A stretch of DNA of 58,269 nt from JAIMBK01 sp040755975 (lineage in GTDB: Bacteria > Bacillota > Desulfotomaculia > Desulfotomaculales > Nap2-2B). This document shows, in pieces, positions 1 through 7,873 of the stretch (the stretch's first letter is position 1; every line of letters starts with the position of its first letter). Below the pieces are notes generated by a model that was given only the letters and a program-made list of their open reading frames with translations, made no database searches and was not told the origin of the DNA. The stretch spans positions 1 to 58,269 of the forward strand of contig JBFLZY010000009.1 of assembly GCA_040755975.1 (NCBI GenBank), read 5' to 3'. A program made the position numbers and the translations under genes.

Positions 1-173
1 TTCCGGAATTAATCCAGACCGCCCGGGAGCAGGGGGTCAAAATGGTGGCCTGCACCATGTCCATGGACGTCATGGGCATCCGGGAAGAGGAGCTCATCGA
101 CGGCCTGGAATTCGCCGGCGTGGCCGCCTACCTGGGCGAGGCCGACGAGGCCAACGTGAACCTGTTTATCTAA
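1..173 (+). CDS. DsrE/DsrF-like protein, C-terminal part
   Basis: This is the 3' end of a gene that begins before the window; it reads in frame from base 3 to the TAA at 171-173. The 56 visible residues contain GVKMVACTMSMDVMGI followed by an acidic segment and GVAAYLGEADEANVNLFI. This pattern is characteristic of the DsrE/DsrF/DrsH-like family of small cytoplasmic sulfur-handling proteins, in which the Cys of the VACTMSMD segment is the conserved one. Its sulfur substrate or partner cannot be told from this fragment. A hairpin terminator follows 48 bases after the stop, so it is the last gene of its unit. Confidence 0.75.
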   Translation, partial: PELIQTAREQGVKMVACTMSMDVMGIREEELIDGLEFAGVAAYLGEADEANVNLFI

Positions 174-221
174 TACCTGATTTTGAAAACCCGACCCCCT
201 GTTCATCCCATAAATGATGCG

Positions 222-255
222 ACCTGCCGGGAAATCTTAGGGCAGGTTATTTTTT
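222..255 (+). terminator. Rho-independent terminator of the DsrE-like gene
   Basis: ACCTGCC (222-228) pairs perfectly with GGCAGGT (241-247) across a 12-base loop and is followed by a T tract at 250-255. Confidence 0.8.
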
Positions 256-750
256 GTTTGCCAACAAGGCTCCGCCGCCCCGGGCATCAAGGGGTCTTTT
301 CCTGGTCCTGTCAACGTCCCTGGCCTTACCTGGAGCTGGGAAGAGTATCTCCAGCTATTTTATGACAGCCTCTGTTGAACTTATTATCTGTGACACGTTC
401 AACACGGTCATCGCTTTTCTTCCTTTCGTTCTGTCTCCAATCCATTTTATGGCAGTTCGCAGAGAGCGGTGACTGTATATTCTCATTTTTATTTAGCACA
501 AACCAGGTCCGTCAGCCCTCCTTTTTTCCAAAGGTTTTCTGTTATTAAATCTCCTGTTGGGTTAGCAGCGGTTTATCCAAGTCGACCTTTCCCGGCGATC
601 TAACTGCACAATATATACTATGGTTGCGCAATTTCTTTGAAGTGTGCAATATAGGTTAACCGAGAAAAGGAGCTCTCCGCTCATAACATACCATTTCCAG
701 CAAAGTCGAATTTCAGCTTTATGCTTTCCTTGTGGCCGTTCCTTTTTTAA
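256..750. other. Intergenic stretch with three direct repeats
   Basis: No convincing gene is seen here. Three copies of an octamer of the form TGYRCAAT occur at 605-612, 625-632 and 643-650, at about 20-base spacing, just upstream of the decayed XRE regulator. They could be operator copies for that regulator; this is inference from position and spacing only. Confidence 0.35.
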
Positions 751-912
751 AAAAGAAAAACCCGCACCATTCTGGCACGGGCGACCGGGCTTGAGAACGG
801 AAGGTACAATCCTTCACTGGTGCTGGCATACAAGCTGGCTAAAGTTTTTTCATGTAGCATAGAGGATGTCTTTGAATTTTCGGAAACAGAGGAGGGTGCT
901 GGCAGTGAATAG
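751..912 (+). pseudogene. XRE-family helix-turn-helix regulator remnant
   Basis: The frame ending at TAG 910-912 reads LENGRYNPSLVLAYKLAKV followed by FSCSIEDVFEF. This is the second half of a Cro/CI (XRE) helix-turn-helix domain and the usual C-terminal tail. The first helix and the recognition helix are missing, and the frame is closed by a TAA at 748, so only about 50 codons remain. The stop overlaps the GTG start of the next gene (905) by 8 bases, the arrangement seen in intact XRE/DUF2178-type pairs. Translation from an internal start cannot be excluded, but a DNA-binding protein is unlikely. Confidence 0.6.
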
Positions 913-1294
913 TTCTTTCAAAAATGAACTGGTCTGGACTAATTATATTCTTATCGGAAGCTTAATCCTAATGTTCGTTGCGGCCAACCTTTATTACGGG
1001 GCGACCAGTATATCTTGGATGAGAATCCTTCCCATTATAGCGCTTATCATCCTGGCCCTGGTTGTCAAGTTAAGGATGCTAAACAAAAAGGGCCGAGACT
1101 TGGATGAGCGCATGCAGTACCTGACTTACCGCGCCCTGGCGATCGGTTTCTACTTTTTCCTCGGAGCTGTACTCTGGTTCTACACCAAAGAGATTGTCCT
1201 TTTTGGGCATATTTCAAAGAGGACACTGGTTGAACTTATTGCCGGTATGATAGGTTATGTTGGAGGGTTTTTCATATTCCGAAAGTTATATTGA
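905..1294 (+). CDS. Small membrane protein, DUF2178/DUF6442-like
   Basis: A 129-residue protein of unknown function with four hydrophobic segments (IGSLILMFVAANLYYG, ILPIIALIILALVVK, AIGFYFFLGAVLWF, IAGMIGYVGGFFIF). A cytoplasmic loop, NKKGRDLDERMQYLTYRA, resembles the DERS-type loop of DUF2178-like membrane proteins. The GTG at 905 is chosen because GGAGGG (891-896) lies 8 bases upstream; an ATG at 866 lacks a ribosome site and lies inside the regulator remnant. Such proteins usually sit directly behind an XRE regulator, as here, and may be regulated by or partner with it. The regulator is decayed, so this gene may be constitutive or also dying. Confidence 0.6.
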   Translation: MNSSFKNELVWTNYILIGSLILMFVAANLYYGATSISWMRILPIIALIILALVVKLRMLNKKGRDLDERMQYLTYRALAIGFYFFLGAVLWFYTKEIVLFGHISKRTLVELIAGMIGYVGGFFIFRKLY

Positions 1295-1297
1295 TAA

Positions 1298-1585
1298 AAA
1301 CAACGAGCGGCTTGGTTCGGCCTGGGGCCACCGGACAGCTTCCGAGGAGGAAACCGAACTGTTTTACGGCTACAAGTTCCATGCCGCAGTGCTGCTTACG
1401 GGCCTTGGTCCGCTGCCTTTAGCGGGCCGGCTCGCCCCGGCCAGCGTGGCGGATGTGGAACTGGCGCCCGTACTGATTGACGAAGCTTGTCGGCAGCACC
1501 AGCTGATTTACGGTTTTCGTCCGGAATATTACCGGTTACGACTCCGGCGATATTTACAAGAAAGCCATCAATTTGAAAGGGCAGA
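1298..1585 (+). pseudogene. DDE transposase remnant, frameshifted
   Basis: One frame reads YGYKFHAAVLLTGLGPLPLA and then ADVELAPVLIDEACRQH, the central part of an IS4/IS1182-type DDE transposase. After about base 1535 the match moves to another frame (YDSGDIYKKAINLKGQ, from about 1538), the part that normally follows. The N-terminal half and the last third are absent. It abuts the membrane-protein gene, so an old insertion probably truncated this intergenic region. Confidence 0.65.
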
Positions 1586-1586
1586 A

Positions 1587-1624
1587 TGCGCCACACTATT
1601 CATTCCGGTGTGTGGCGCATTTTA
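1587..1624. terminator. Perfect 10-bp stem hairpin with T tract
   Basis: TGCGCCACAC (1587-1596) pairs with GTGTGGCGCA (1610-1619), followed by TTTT. It lies between the transposase remnant and the convergent padR gene and could terminate from the left. Origin as an IS end is also possible. Confidence 0.6.
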
Positions 1625-1677
1625 AGCCGGCTAACACCCGTTGGAACCGGTTTCCCGCCGGCCTTGTCCGCTGCTCC

Positions 1678-2109
1678 TTATTCGCTGCCGCTGCCTTTTT
1701 CGCCGGGGAAAAACCGCTCGAAGGCCGCCAGGAACCCCTCCAGCGATGCTTTGCGGCTGCGGATGCTGGCCGCCCAGGCCCGTAAAAAGCTTTCTCCTTC
1801 CGGTGTCAGCGAGTAAACCTTGCGGGCCGGCCCCCCGCTGCCGGGATCCAGGCGCGAGGATACCATCCCTTCTTCCTCCAGGCGGCGCAGGTGGCGGTAG
1901 ACCACCCCGGGATCCGGTACAGCTTCCAGGAAGGGCAAATTGCCCAGTTTCTCCATGAGCTCATAGCCGTGGGCCGCCTGTTCCTTTAAGAGCAGCAGGA
2001 GACAGGGAACGATAAATCCTTCGATGCGGAGTCCGGGTCCGTGGCAGTCACAATGACTGCCATGATGCTGAAAATGTCCTCCCGGCCCACAGCTTACAGG
2101 TCCACACAT
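1678..2109 (-). CDS. PadR-family transcriptional regulator with Cys/His-rich N-terminus
   Basis: A 143-residue cytoplasmic DNA-binding protein. From about residue 30 it has the PadR winged helix (LLLLLKEQAAHGYELMEKL, then VVYRHLRRLEEEGMV and KVYSLTPEGE), followed by a C-terminal dimerisation helix. The first 27 residues are unusual: four Cys and four His in MCGPVSCGPGGHFQHHGSHC and DCHGPG, which could bind a metal. The start at 2109 has AGGGGG just upstream. No gene of the same strand lies close behind, so the regulated target is unknown; autoregulation is likely given repeats at its own promoter. Confidence 0.85.
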   Translation of the reverse strand: MCGPVSCGPGGHFQHHGSHCDCHGPGLRIEGFIVPCLLLLLKEQAAHGYELMEKLGNLPFLEAVPDPGVVYRHLRRLEEEGMVSSRLDPGSGGPARKVYSLTPEGESFLRAWAASIRSRKASLEGFLAAFERFFPGEKGSGSE

Positions 2110-2148
2110 ACTTATCCCCCTTGCTAATAGAAATAAATCACTACTGAT

Positions 2149-2177
2149 AGGATATCACTAATGACCTAATTTGTCAA
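2149..2177 (-). promoter_or_regulatory. padR promoter with paired TAGTGAT repeats
   Basis: On the minus strand TTGACA (2172-2177) is separated by 17 bases from TATCCT (2149-2154). Two direct TAGTGAT repeats flank the -10 box (roughly 2135-2141 and 2153-2159 on the plus map). They are candidate autoregulatory sites. Confidence 0.6.
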
Positions 2178-2541
2178 CAACAAATTTAGCAGTTAAATCG
2201 CCACACGCAAGCAAACGTTTGCGCGACAAGTTAAAACCCGTTAAAAATTACATTTTTACCAATCGTTAACGGCGAGGAGCTTCATTGGGGGCATTTCAAT
2301 TGGCCGGATTTAGATGTGGATTAACCAATCATTTTCCGGGTGTAATTGAGAAAAGCCAGGGTAGCGGACAAAGACCCGGTCTTTCGCGAAAGCCAGGTAG
2401 AAATACATGGCAATTTTCATTTCGCCGCCGGGGGCTGTCTTAATGGAAAAACCTGATTGGCAGGCAGGCAAATAAAGAGCGGCAGCCAATTAATCCAGCA
2501 AAAACAACGGGCGGCCGGCGGCAAAGTAAACCCGGCGGGGT
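2178..2541. other. Intergenic stretch with a perfect 12-bp palindrome
   Basis: GCAAACGTTTGC at 2211-2222 is a perfect palindrome; its core CAAACGTTTG recurs at 49610-49619. A 36-codon open frame on the minus strand (2310-2420) reads MKIAMYFYLAFAKDRVFVR and onward, but it has no clear ribosome site and no family was recognised. Nothing else is seen. Confidence 0.4.
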
Positions 2542-3321
2542 CTATAGCCGGCCGATGAGCAGCCGGTGATCGGCGGAAAAGCAGCGGCGTCTGACCAGGT
2601 ACGTGACCAGGATGCTTCCCAGGGCCGTGGAGCCGACCAGTATGAGCATCACGACGATCTGGTATTTCACCGCCACCAGGGGATCCGTGCCGGCCAGGAT
2701 TTGTCCCGTCATCATGCCGGGCAAAAAGACGATCCCCACCCCCATCATGGAGTTGATGGAGGGGATCATTCCCGCGCCGACGGCCCTGCGGAAAACGTCG
2801 GCGGAAGCCTCCCGGTAGTCGGCGCCCAGAGAAAGGTACATCTCGATTGTGTCCCGCTGTTTGCGTAAATCGCCGAAGAGCCGCTCTAAGGAAAGGGCGA
2901 TGGCGTTCATGGAATTGCCGATGATCATGCCCCCCAGCGGGATGAAATAGCTGGGTGTGTACCACGGTTTCACCTGGACTACGGCGGCCGTGACGACAAT
3001 GGTGACGAACGTGTAACTGAGCAGCATGGAGATGGCGGTAGGCGCCAGAAAGGGAATTTCCTGATTTTTCACCCGCCCGACGATGATCCCGGCGGCGAAG
3101 GAGACCATCCCGGCGAAGATTAAAAGGACCGGCCAGGGGGAGGCGAGCTGAAAAACGTAACGGAGAACGAACCCCACGAGAAAGAGCTGGGTGATGGTGC
3201 GCACCGTTCCCCACAGGATGTCCCGGTGGAGGTTCAGCTGCAAAATCAGCGAACATGCGCCGGCCAGGAGCACAAAGGAGAGCGAGAGGAGCAATCCCGG
3301 GTAACTGATGTCGACGACCAT
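2542..3321 (-). CDS. fetB: FetB-family (UPF0014) metal exporter permease
   Basis: A 259-residue integral membrane protein with about seven hydrophobic segments. It carries the family blocks IIVGRVKNQEIPF, IPLGGMIIGNSMNAIALSLE and ALGADYREA-type SLGADYREA, then IPSINSMMGVGIVFLPGMMTGQI. FetAB is an ABC exporter linked to iron export and oxidative-stress resistance in enterobacteria. The ATPase partner FetA is not adjacent, so it must be encoded elsewhere or another ATPase is used. ATG 3321 is chosen over the TTG at 3327 because GGAGGT ends 6 bases before it. A strong terminator-like hairpin lies just upstream, separating it from the preceding small gene. Confidence 0.85.
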   Translation of the reverse strand: MVVDISYPGLLLSLSFVLLAGACSLILQLNLHRDILWGTVRTITQLFLVGFVLRYVFQLASPWPVLLIFAGMVSFAAGIIVGRVKNQEIPFLAPTAISMLLSYTFVTIVVTAAVVQVKPWYTPSYFIPLGGMIIGNSMNAIALSLERLFGDLRKQRDTIEMYLSLGADYREASADVFRRAVGAGMIPSINSMMGVGIVFLPGMMTGQILAGTDPLVAVKYQIVVMLILVGSTALGSILVTYLVRRRCFSADHRLLIGRL

Positions 3322-3355
3322 CTCCAAACCTCCAGGAAAGATAAAAAAGAGGAAA

Positions 3356-3384
3356 AAATAACCTGACGTATCGTCAGGTTATTT
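3356..3384 (-). terminator. 13-bp stem terminator between the small membrane ORF and fetB
   Basis: AAATAACCTGACG (3356-3368) pairs perfectly with CGTCAGGTTATTT (3372-3384) around a 3-base loop. On the minus strand a T run follows (plus A run 3353-3358). It ends 35 bases before the fetB start, so it could also act as an attenuator or protein-binding dyad for fetB. Confidence 0.7.
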
Positions 3385-3435
3385 GATTAATTTTACTGGA
3401 GGGAAACGGATAAAATGTAAGTTACCGAAAAGTTT

Positions 3436-3603
3436 TTAAAAAATAATTATTAGTATCCCTATAGAGATAAGCAGCAAACCCAGGAATGGAAAGCCGGCGG
3501 CCAGCAAGATGAAGCCGAGGATAATCAGCGCAATACCGACGGCAATCAACAACGGGTTGCCACCTGAGAAAAGAGTCAGTTCACCTGTTGCTTTCTCTGT
3601 CAT
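3436..3603 (-). CDS. 55-residue hydrophobic membrane protein
   Basis: A short gene reading MTEKATGELTLFSGGNPLLI and then two near-continuous hydrophobic spans, AVGIALIILGFILLAAG and FLGLLLISIGILIII. The start is supported by a G-rich ribosome site (GGCGGGGGG on the minus strand) about 6 bases upstream, and the stop by a following strong hairpin terminator. No family was recognised. It is probably a two-helix inner-membrane hairpin; function unknown. Confidence 0.6.
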   Translation of the reverse strand: MTEKATGELTLFSGGNPLLIAVGIALIILGFILLAAGFPFLGLLLISIGILIIIF

Positions 3604-3722
3604 TTTATATCCCCCCCGCCTTAAAACTTTATTACCAGCATATGTTATCTTAAATAATATTGTGACATAACTGGCAAAAAGATATTAAGTAAAAGCACGT
3701 TGTGGCGGGCAACGGGGAAAAG

Positions 3723-3766
3723 CCTTCCGGGTCGTATTGACACCGGAAGGACAGGCATTATATAAT
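3723..3766 (+). promoter_or_regulatory. aor promoter with a dyad over the -35 box
   Basis: TTGACA (3737-3742), an 18-base spacer and a perfect TATAAT (3761-3766) lie 43 bases before the aor start. CCTTCCGG (3723-3730) and CCGGAAGG (3743-3750) form a perfect 8-bp inverted repeat bracketing the -35 box, a likely repressor or activator site. Confidence 0.65.
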
Positions 3767-3808
3767 CTATTTATCTATTTAACTAATTTTTTTAAAAGGG
3801 GGAAAATT

Positions 3809-5536
3809 ATGGCCAGGCTGTTAAGGGTCGACATGACCAAAAAAGAAGCGAATTTTGCGGACGTTCCGGAAAAGTACAGCCTTTTGGGCGGACGGGCGTT
3901 GACTTCGCAAATTGTGGCGGACGAGGTGCCGCCTGCCTGCAACCCCCTGGGCAAGTTCAACAAGCTTGTGTTTGCACCCGGCCTGCTTACCGGCACCAAC
4001 GCCCCCTCCTCCGGGCGCCTCTCGGTGGGCGGCAAGAGCCCTCTGACCGGCGGCATCAAGGAAGCCAACGCCGGCGGCATAACCTCGCAAAAGCTGGCCA
4101 ACCTGGGGATTAAGGCCGTCATCGTGGAAGGCAAGCCTGCCGACGGGGGCTGGTCCCTCCTGAAAATCACTCCGGACGGGGCGGAGCTGCTGGACGCCGG
4201 CGACCTGGCGGGAAAGGGCACGTACGAGGTGACGGCCATTTGCCGCGAGCGCTACGGGAGCAAGGTGGGCGTCATCACCATCGGTCCGGCCGGAGAAATG
4301 TGTCTTTCGGCTGCCGGGGTCACCAACAACGACCCGGACGGCAACAGCAGCCGCTACGCCGGGCGGGGCGGCCTGGGCGCGGTGATGGGATCCAAGAGGC
4401 TCAAGGCCATCGTCGTGGACAGCCCGAAAACTTTCGACGCCCCCGTGAAAGACAGGGAGAGATTCAGGGCGGCGGCGAAGAAATTTGCCGACATTTTGGC
4501 GAAGCACCCGGTGACGGGGCAGGGGCTTCCTTCTTTCGGGACAAGCGTGCTGATCAACATCATCAACGAAGCAGGCGCGCTGCCCACCAGAAACTTCAGC
4601 ACCGGCCGGTTCGAAAAGGCTCAGGAAGTTAGCGGGGAAAGGCTCGCCGAAGAAGCCGTGAAAAGGGGCGGAAAGGCCACCCACGCCTGCCACCCGGGCT
4701 GTGTCATGCGCTGCTCCAACGTCTACCCCCTTCCCGACGGCAAGGTGTGCGCCCCCATTGAATACGAGTCGGATTGGGCGCTGGGCCCCAACCTGGAGAT
4801 CGGCGACCTGGACGTCGTCGGCCGGCTGAATTACATCTGTAACGACGTGGGGCTCGACACCATTGAAACCGGCGTCACCCTGGGGGTGTTGATGGAGGCG
4901 GGAGTCATCCCCTTCGGAGACGGCGGGGCGGCAATCAGAGCCTTGGAAGAAGTGGGCAAAGGCACTCCCCTGGGGAGGATTATCGGCAGCGGCGCCGCGG
5001 TGGCCGGCAAGGTCTTCGGCGTGCGCCGGGTGCCCGCCGTCAAGGGCCAGGGCCTGCCCGCCTACGACCCGCGCGCCTGCAAGGGCGTGGGCGTCACCTA
5101 CGCCACTTCCCCCATGGGCGCCGACCACACCTCCGGCTACGCCGTGGCTACCAACATCCTGAAGTCGGGCGGCTACGTGGACCCCCTCAAGCCTGACGGC
5201 CAGGTGGATCTTTCCCGGAACCTGCAGATCGCCACGGCGGCCCTGGACAGCACCGGCCTGTGCCTTTTCGTGGCGTTTGCCGTCCTGGACGACCCCGAGG
5301 CGCTTCCTGCCGTCGTAGAAATGATCAATGCCCAATACGGCACCCAGCTCACGCTGGCCGACGTGACGGAGTTGGGCAAACAAATCCTCAAAACGGAACG
5401 GGAATTTAACCGCCTGGCCGGCTTTACGAAGGAGCACGACCGGCTGCCCGAGTTCTTTGCCACCGAAGAACTCCCGCCGCATAAAACGGTGTTTGATATA
5501 AAGGGTGAAGAACTAGACCAGGTTTATAATTTCTAG
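3809..5536 (+). CDS. aor: Tungsten-dependent aldehyde:ferredoxin oxidoreductase
   Basis: A 575-residue cytoplasmic enzyme of the AOR family, which oxidises aldehydes to carboxylic acids (or the reverse) with ferredoxin, using a bis-pterin tungsten cofactor and one 4Fe-4S cluster. The N-terminal domain shows LLGGRALTSQIVADE, TGTNAPSSGRLSVGGKSPLT and ANAGGITSQKLANLGIKAV, typical of the family. Candidate cluster ligands are the closely spaced Cys in HACHPGCVMRCSN together with the late Cys in DSTGLCLF. ATG 3809 follows AAGGGGG by 7 bases; an upstream in-frame ATG (3737) lies in the promoter. The GCHPGC-like spacing suggests one of the bacterial AOR subgroups rather than the archaeal prototype, so the exact substrate is open. 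moaD-like and moeB genes follow immediately. Confidence 0.92.
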   Translation: MARLLRVDMTKKEANFADVPEKYSLLGGRALTSQIVADEVPPACNPLGKFNKLVFAPGLLTGTNAPSSGRLSVGGKSPLTGGIKEANAGGITSQKLANLGIKAVIVEGKPADGGWSLLKITPDGAELLDAGDLAGKGTYEVTAICRERYGSKVGVITIGPAGEMCLSAAGVTNNDPDGNSSRYAGRGGLGAVMGSKRLKAIVVDSPKTFDAPVKDRERFRAAAKKFADILAKHPVTGQGLPSFGTSVLINIINEAGALPTRNFSTGRFEKAQEVSGERLAEEAVKRGGKATHACHPGCVMRCSNVYPLPDGKVCAPIEYESDWALGPNLEIGDLDVVGRLNYICNDVGLDTIETGVTLGVLMEAGVIPFGDGGAAIRALEEVGKGTPLGRIIGSGAAVAGKVFGVRRVPAVKGQGLPAYDPRACKGVGVTYATSPMGADHTSGYAVATNILKSGGYVDPLKPDGQVDLSRNLQIATAALDSTGLCLFVAFAVLDDPEALPAVVEMINAQYGTQLTLADVTELGKQILKTEREFNRLAGFTKEHDRLPEFFATEELPPHKTVFDIKGEELDQVYNF

Positions 5537-5677
5537 TAAAATTTTTGGAGGAAGCAGTGATCCTTCCCCCGGCAGGGGATGTCCCGGCCCGTTTTTAAAG
5601 TGGGATCAAAATGGGCGGTTTTTCGAGCGGTGGCTATCGGTAAGATGACTGAAAACGACGCACGGGAGGAAACCGGT

Positions 5678-5917
5678 TTGGAGGTAGAAGTCCGGCTTTT
5701 CAGCGGCTTAGAGAAATTTTTTCCTGCCGCCGGGCTGGGGAAGGCGTGCCTGGTCCGGGTTCCGGAAGGCGCGACGGGCAGCGATTTAATCCGGCAGCTG
5801 AATATTCCTGCGGACCAGGTGTTTACCATGTTCGTCAACGGCCGGCACGCCACCCTGGACCAGGTGCTGGCGTTCGGGGACCGGGTGGCCCTGTTCCCCC
5901 CGGTGGGCGGGGGGTAA
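5678..5917 (+). CDS. moaD: MoaD/ThiS-like sulfur carrier
   Basis: A 79-residue ubiquitin-fold sulfur carrier ending in PPVGGG, the di-glycine tail that is adenylated and thiocarboxylated to donate sulfur to the pterin. TTG 5678 is chosen because GGGAGGA (5664-5670) lies 7 bases upstream and gives the normal family length; longer readings start within poor ribosome contexts. The body reads EVEVRLFSGLEKFF then FTMFVNGRHATLDQVL and DRVALFPPVGGG. It lies between aor and moeB with a 3-base gap to moeB, so it is probably the carrier serving the tungsten pterin of this AOR. Confidence 0.85.
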   Translation: MEVEVRLFSGLEKFFPAAGLGKACLVRVPEGATGSDLIRQLNIPADQVFTMFVNGRHATLDQVLAFGDRVALFPPVGGG

Positions 5918-5920
5918 AAG

Positions 5921-6673
5921 ATGCTTACCAGTGAGCAGTTGGCCCGTTACAGCAGAAACATCCTGCTCTCCGGGTTCGGCGCGGCCGGACAGGAGAAGCT
6001 GCTGGCCTCCAAAGTGCTCGTCGTCGGCGCGGGCGGCCTGGGCTCGCCGGTCACCTATTATCTGGCGGCGGCGGGCGCGGGCGGCCTGGGCCTGGCCGAT
6101 CCGGACGCGGTGGAGCCGTCCAACCTGCAGCGGCAGATTTTGCACACCACCCGGGACGTAGGCAGGCCCAAGGTGGAGTCGGCGAGAGAAAAGCTCCTGG
6201 CTCTGAACCCCGATTTGACCGTGGAGGTTTTCCCCGAAGGGTTTCACGAGGGAAACGCTCTGGATCTGGTTGGCCGGTATGATTTTGTGATCGACTGTAC
6301 GGATAACTTTCCCACCCGTTACTTGATGAACGAGGCCTGCGTGCGGCTGGGGAAGCCCTTCGTTTACGGCGGGGTGCTGGCCTACGTGGGTCAGGTCATG
6401 ACCGTCCTGCCGGGGAGCAGCCCCTGCCTGCGCTGCGTCTTCAGGGAAGCGCCCGGGGAAGGCGCGCCGACCACCAGCCAGGTAGGGGTGCTGGGGGCTG
6501 TTCCCGGGTTAATCGGGACCATTCAGGCCACGGAGGCGGTCAAGTATTTTCTGGGCATCGGCGACTTGCTGATCGGCCGCCTGCTCACCTACGACGCCCT
6601 CACGATGTCCTTTTTCGAGACGAGGGTGAAGCGCGACCCGGGGTGCCCCGCCTGCGGCGTTCACGGATTTTGA
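5921..6673 (+). CDS. moeB: MoeB/ThiF-family adenylyltransferase
   Basis: A 250-residue E1-like enzyme that activates the C-terminal glycine of MoaD-type carriers with ATP. It shows the nucleotide-binding VLVVGAGGLGSPVTYYLAAA, the QRQILHTTRDVG segment and FVIDCTDNFPTRYLMNEAC. Two zinc CxxC pairs are present, CLRC near residue 168 and CPAC near the C-terminus. There is no rhodanese domain. It is co-directional with the preceding moaD-like gene and the following moaA. Confidence 0.92.
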   Translation: MLTSEQLARYSRNILLSGFGAAGQEKLLASKVLVVGAGGLGSPVTYYLAAAGAGGLGLADPDAVEPSNLQRQILHTTRDVGRPKVESAREKLLALNPDLTVEVFPEGFHEGNALDLVGRYDFVIDCTDNFPTRYLMNEACVRLGKPFVYGGVLAYVGQVMTVLPGSSPCLRCVFREAPGEGAPTTSQVGVLGAVPGLIGTIQATEAVKYFLGIGDLLIGRLLTYDALTMSFFETRVKRDPGCPACGVHGF

Positions 6674-6740
6674 GGACCCCGGTAAGAAAACACCGTTACT
6701 TTGCACCTTTCATTTACTAAATATTTCTGGTGGGTCGGAA

Positions 6741-7721
6741 ATGCGGGATAATTTTCAAAGGGAGATAAACTACCTGCGGGTTTCGGTCACCGACCGGTGC
6801 AACCTGCGCTGCTTTTACTGCCTGCCCGAACAGGGGGTCAAGAGCATTCCCCACGGGGAGGTCCTGCGTTTCGAGGAAATCGAGCGCGTTGTGCGGGCGG
6901 CGGCCCTCGTGGGCGTGAAGAAGGTGCGCATCACCGGCGGGGAGCCGCTGGTCCGCAGAGGGGTAACCGGCCTAGTCGAGGCGATCGCTTCCATTCCCGA
7001 AATCGACGACCTGGCCATGACCACGAACGGGCTGCTCCTGGCCGGGTGGGCGAAAGACCTCAAGAAGGCCGGCTTGAGAAGGGTGAACGTCAGCCTGGAC
7101 AGCCTTAACCCGGAAAAATTCGCGCGCATCACCAGGGGCGGCGACCTTACCAAAGTCTGGGCGGGCATCGAAGAGGCGCTTTCGCTGGAGATGCACCCGG
7201 TAAAGCTGAATACCGTGGTTTTAAAAGGGTATAACGACGAGGAAATTGTCGACCTGGCCGCGCTTTCGACGAAGCTCCCCCTGCACGTCCGCTTCATCGA
7301 GCTTATGCCGGTGGGCGTCTGCAAGCCCTGGGCGGACGGCCTGTTTCTCGATGCGGGGCGGGTTAGGGAGATTATCGAAGAAAATCACGGCCCCCTTCGC
7401 GAAGTCCGCAAGCTGGCCGGCAGCGGCCCCGCGCACTACTTCCGGCTTCCCGGCGCCCCGGGCACCATCGGCTTCATCCCCGCCGTGAGCGATCATTTTT
7501 GCGACCGCTGCAACCGGCTGCGTCTAACCGCCGCCGGGGGGCTGCGCTCCTGCCTGTACGACGAGCGCGAAACCGACGTCAAGGGTCCTTTGCGGCGGGG
7601 CGCCTCCCTGGAGGAACTGGCCCGGCTGATCGTCCAGGCGATCAAGAGCAAGCCCGGACGCCACCACATGGCGGACGAGGGGGAAGGCGGGAAAAAGATT
7701 ATGTCCAGGATCGGAGGGTGA
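6741..7721 (+). CDS. moaA: GTP 3',8-cyclase MoaA
   Basis: A 326-residue radical SAM enzyme that makes 3',8-cyclo-GTP, the first step of pterin cofactor synthesis. The N-terminal SAM cluster motif is CNLRCFYC with TGGEPLVRRG behind it. The C-terminal second cluster is FCDRCNRLRLTAAGGLRSCL, and the protein ends in the functional di-glycine (MSRIGG). Length is normal. It follows moeB after 67 bases and completes a local set for cofactor assembly; the MoaC and MogA steps are not in the window. Confidence 0.95.
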   Translation: MRDNFQREINYLRVSVTDRCNLRCFYCLPEQGVKSIPHGEVLRFEEIERVVRAAALVGVKKVRITGGEPLVRRGVTGLVEAIASIPEIDDLAMTTNGLLLAGWAKDLKKAGLRRVNVSLDSLNPEKFARITRGGDLTKVWAGIEEALSLEMHPVKLNTVVLKGYNDEEIVDLAALSTKLPLHVRFIELMPVGVCKPWADGLFLDAGRVREIIEENHGPLREVRKLAGSGPAHYFRLPGAPGTIGFIPAVSDHFCDRCNRLRLTAAGGLRSCLYDERETDVKGPLRRGASLEELARLIVQAIKSKPGRHHMADEGEGGKKIMSRIGG

Positions 7722-7873
7722 GCAGTTTTTAAGCCGGAGGTAAAAAATTTTGCTGAAAATGATCGAACCGGAAGGAATTTCTTTGGCCGGGCAGAATAAA
7801 TAACAGGAAGAGCAAATGATCCGGCACCAGGCAGAATATTACTCAAGCCGGGGAGTATTGCTCGATCTAAAAA

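Noticed and set aside
3821..5482. A 553-codon open frame on the minus strand
   Set aside because: It is antisense to aor in a GC-rich gene, with no family likeness and no ribosome site.
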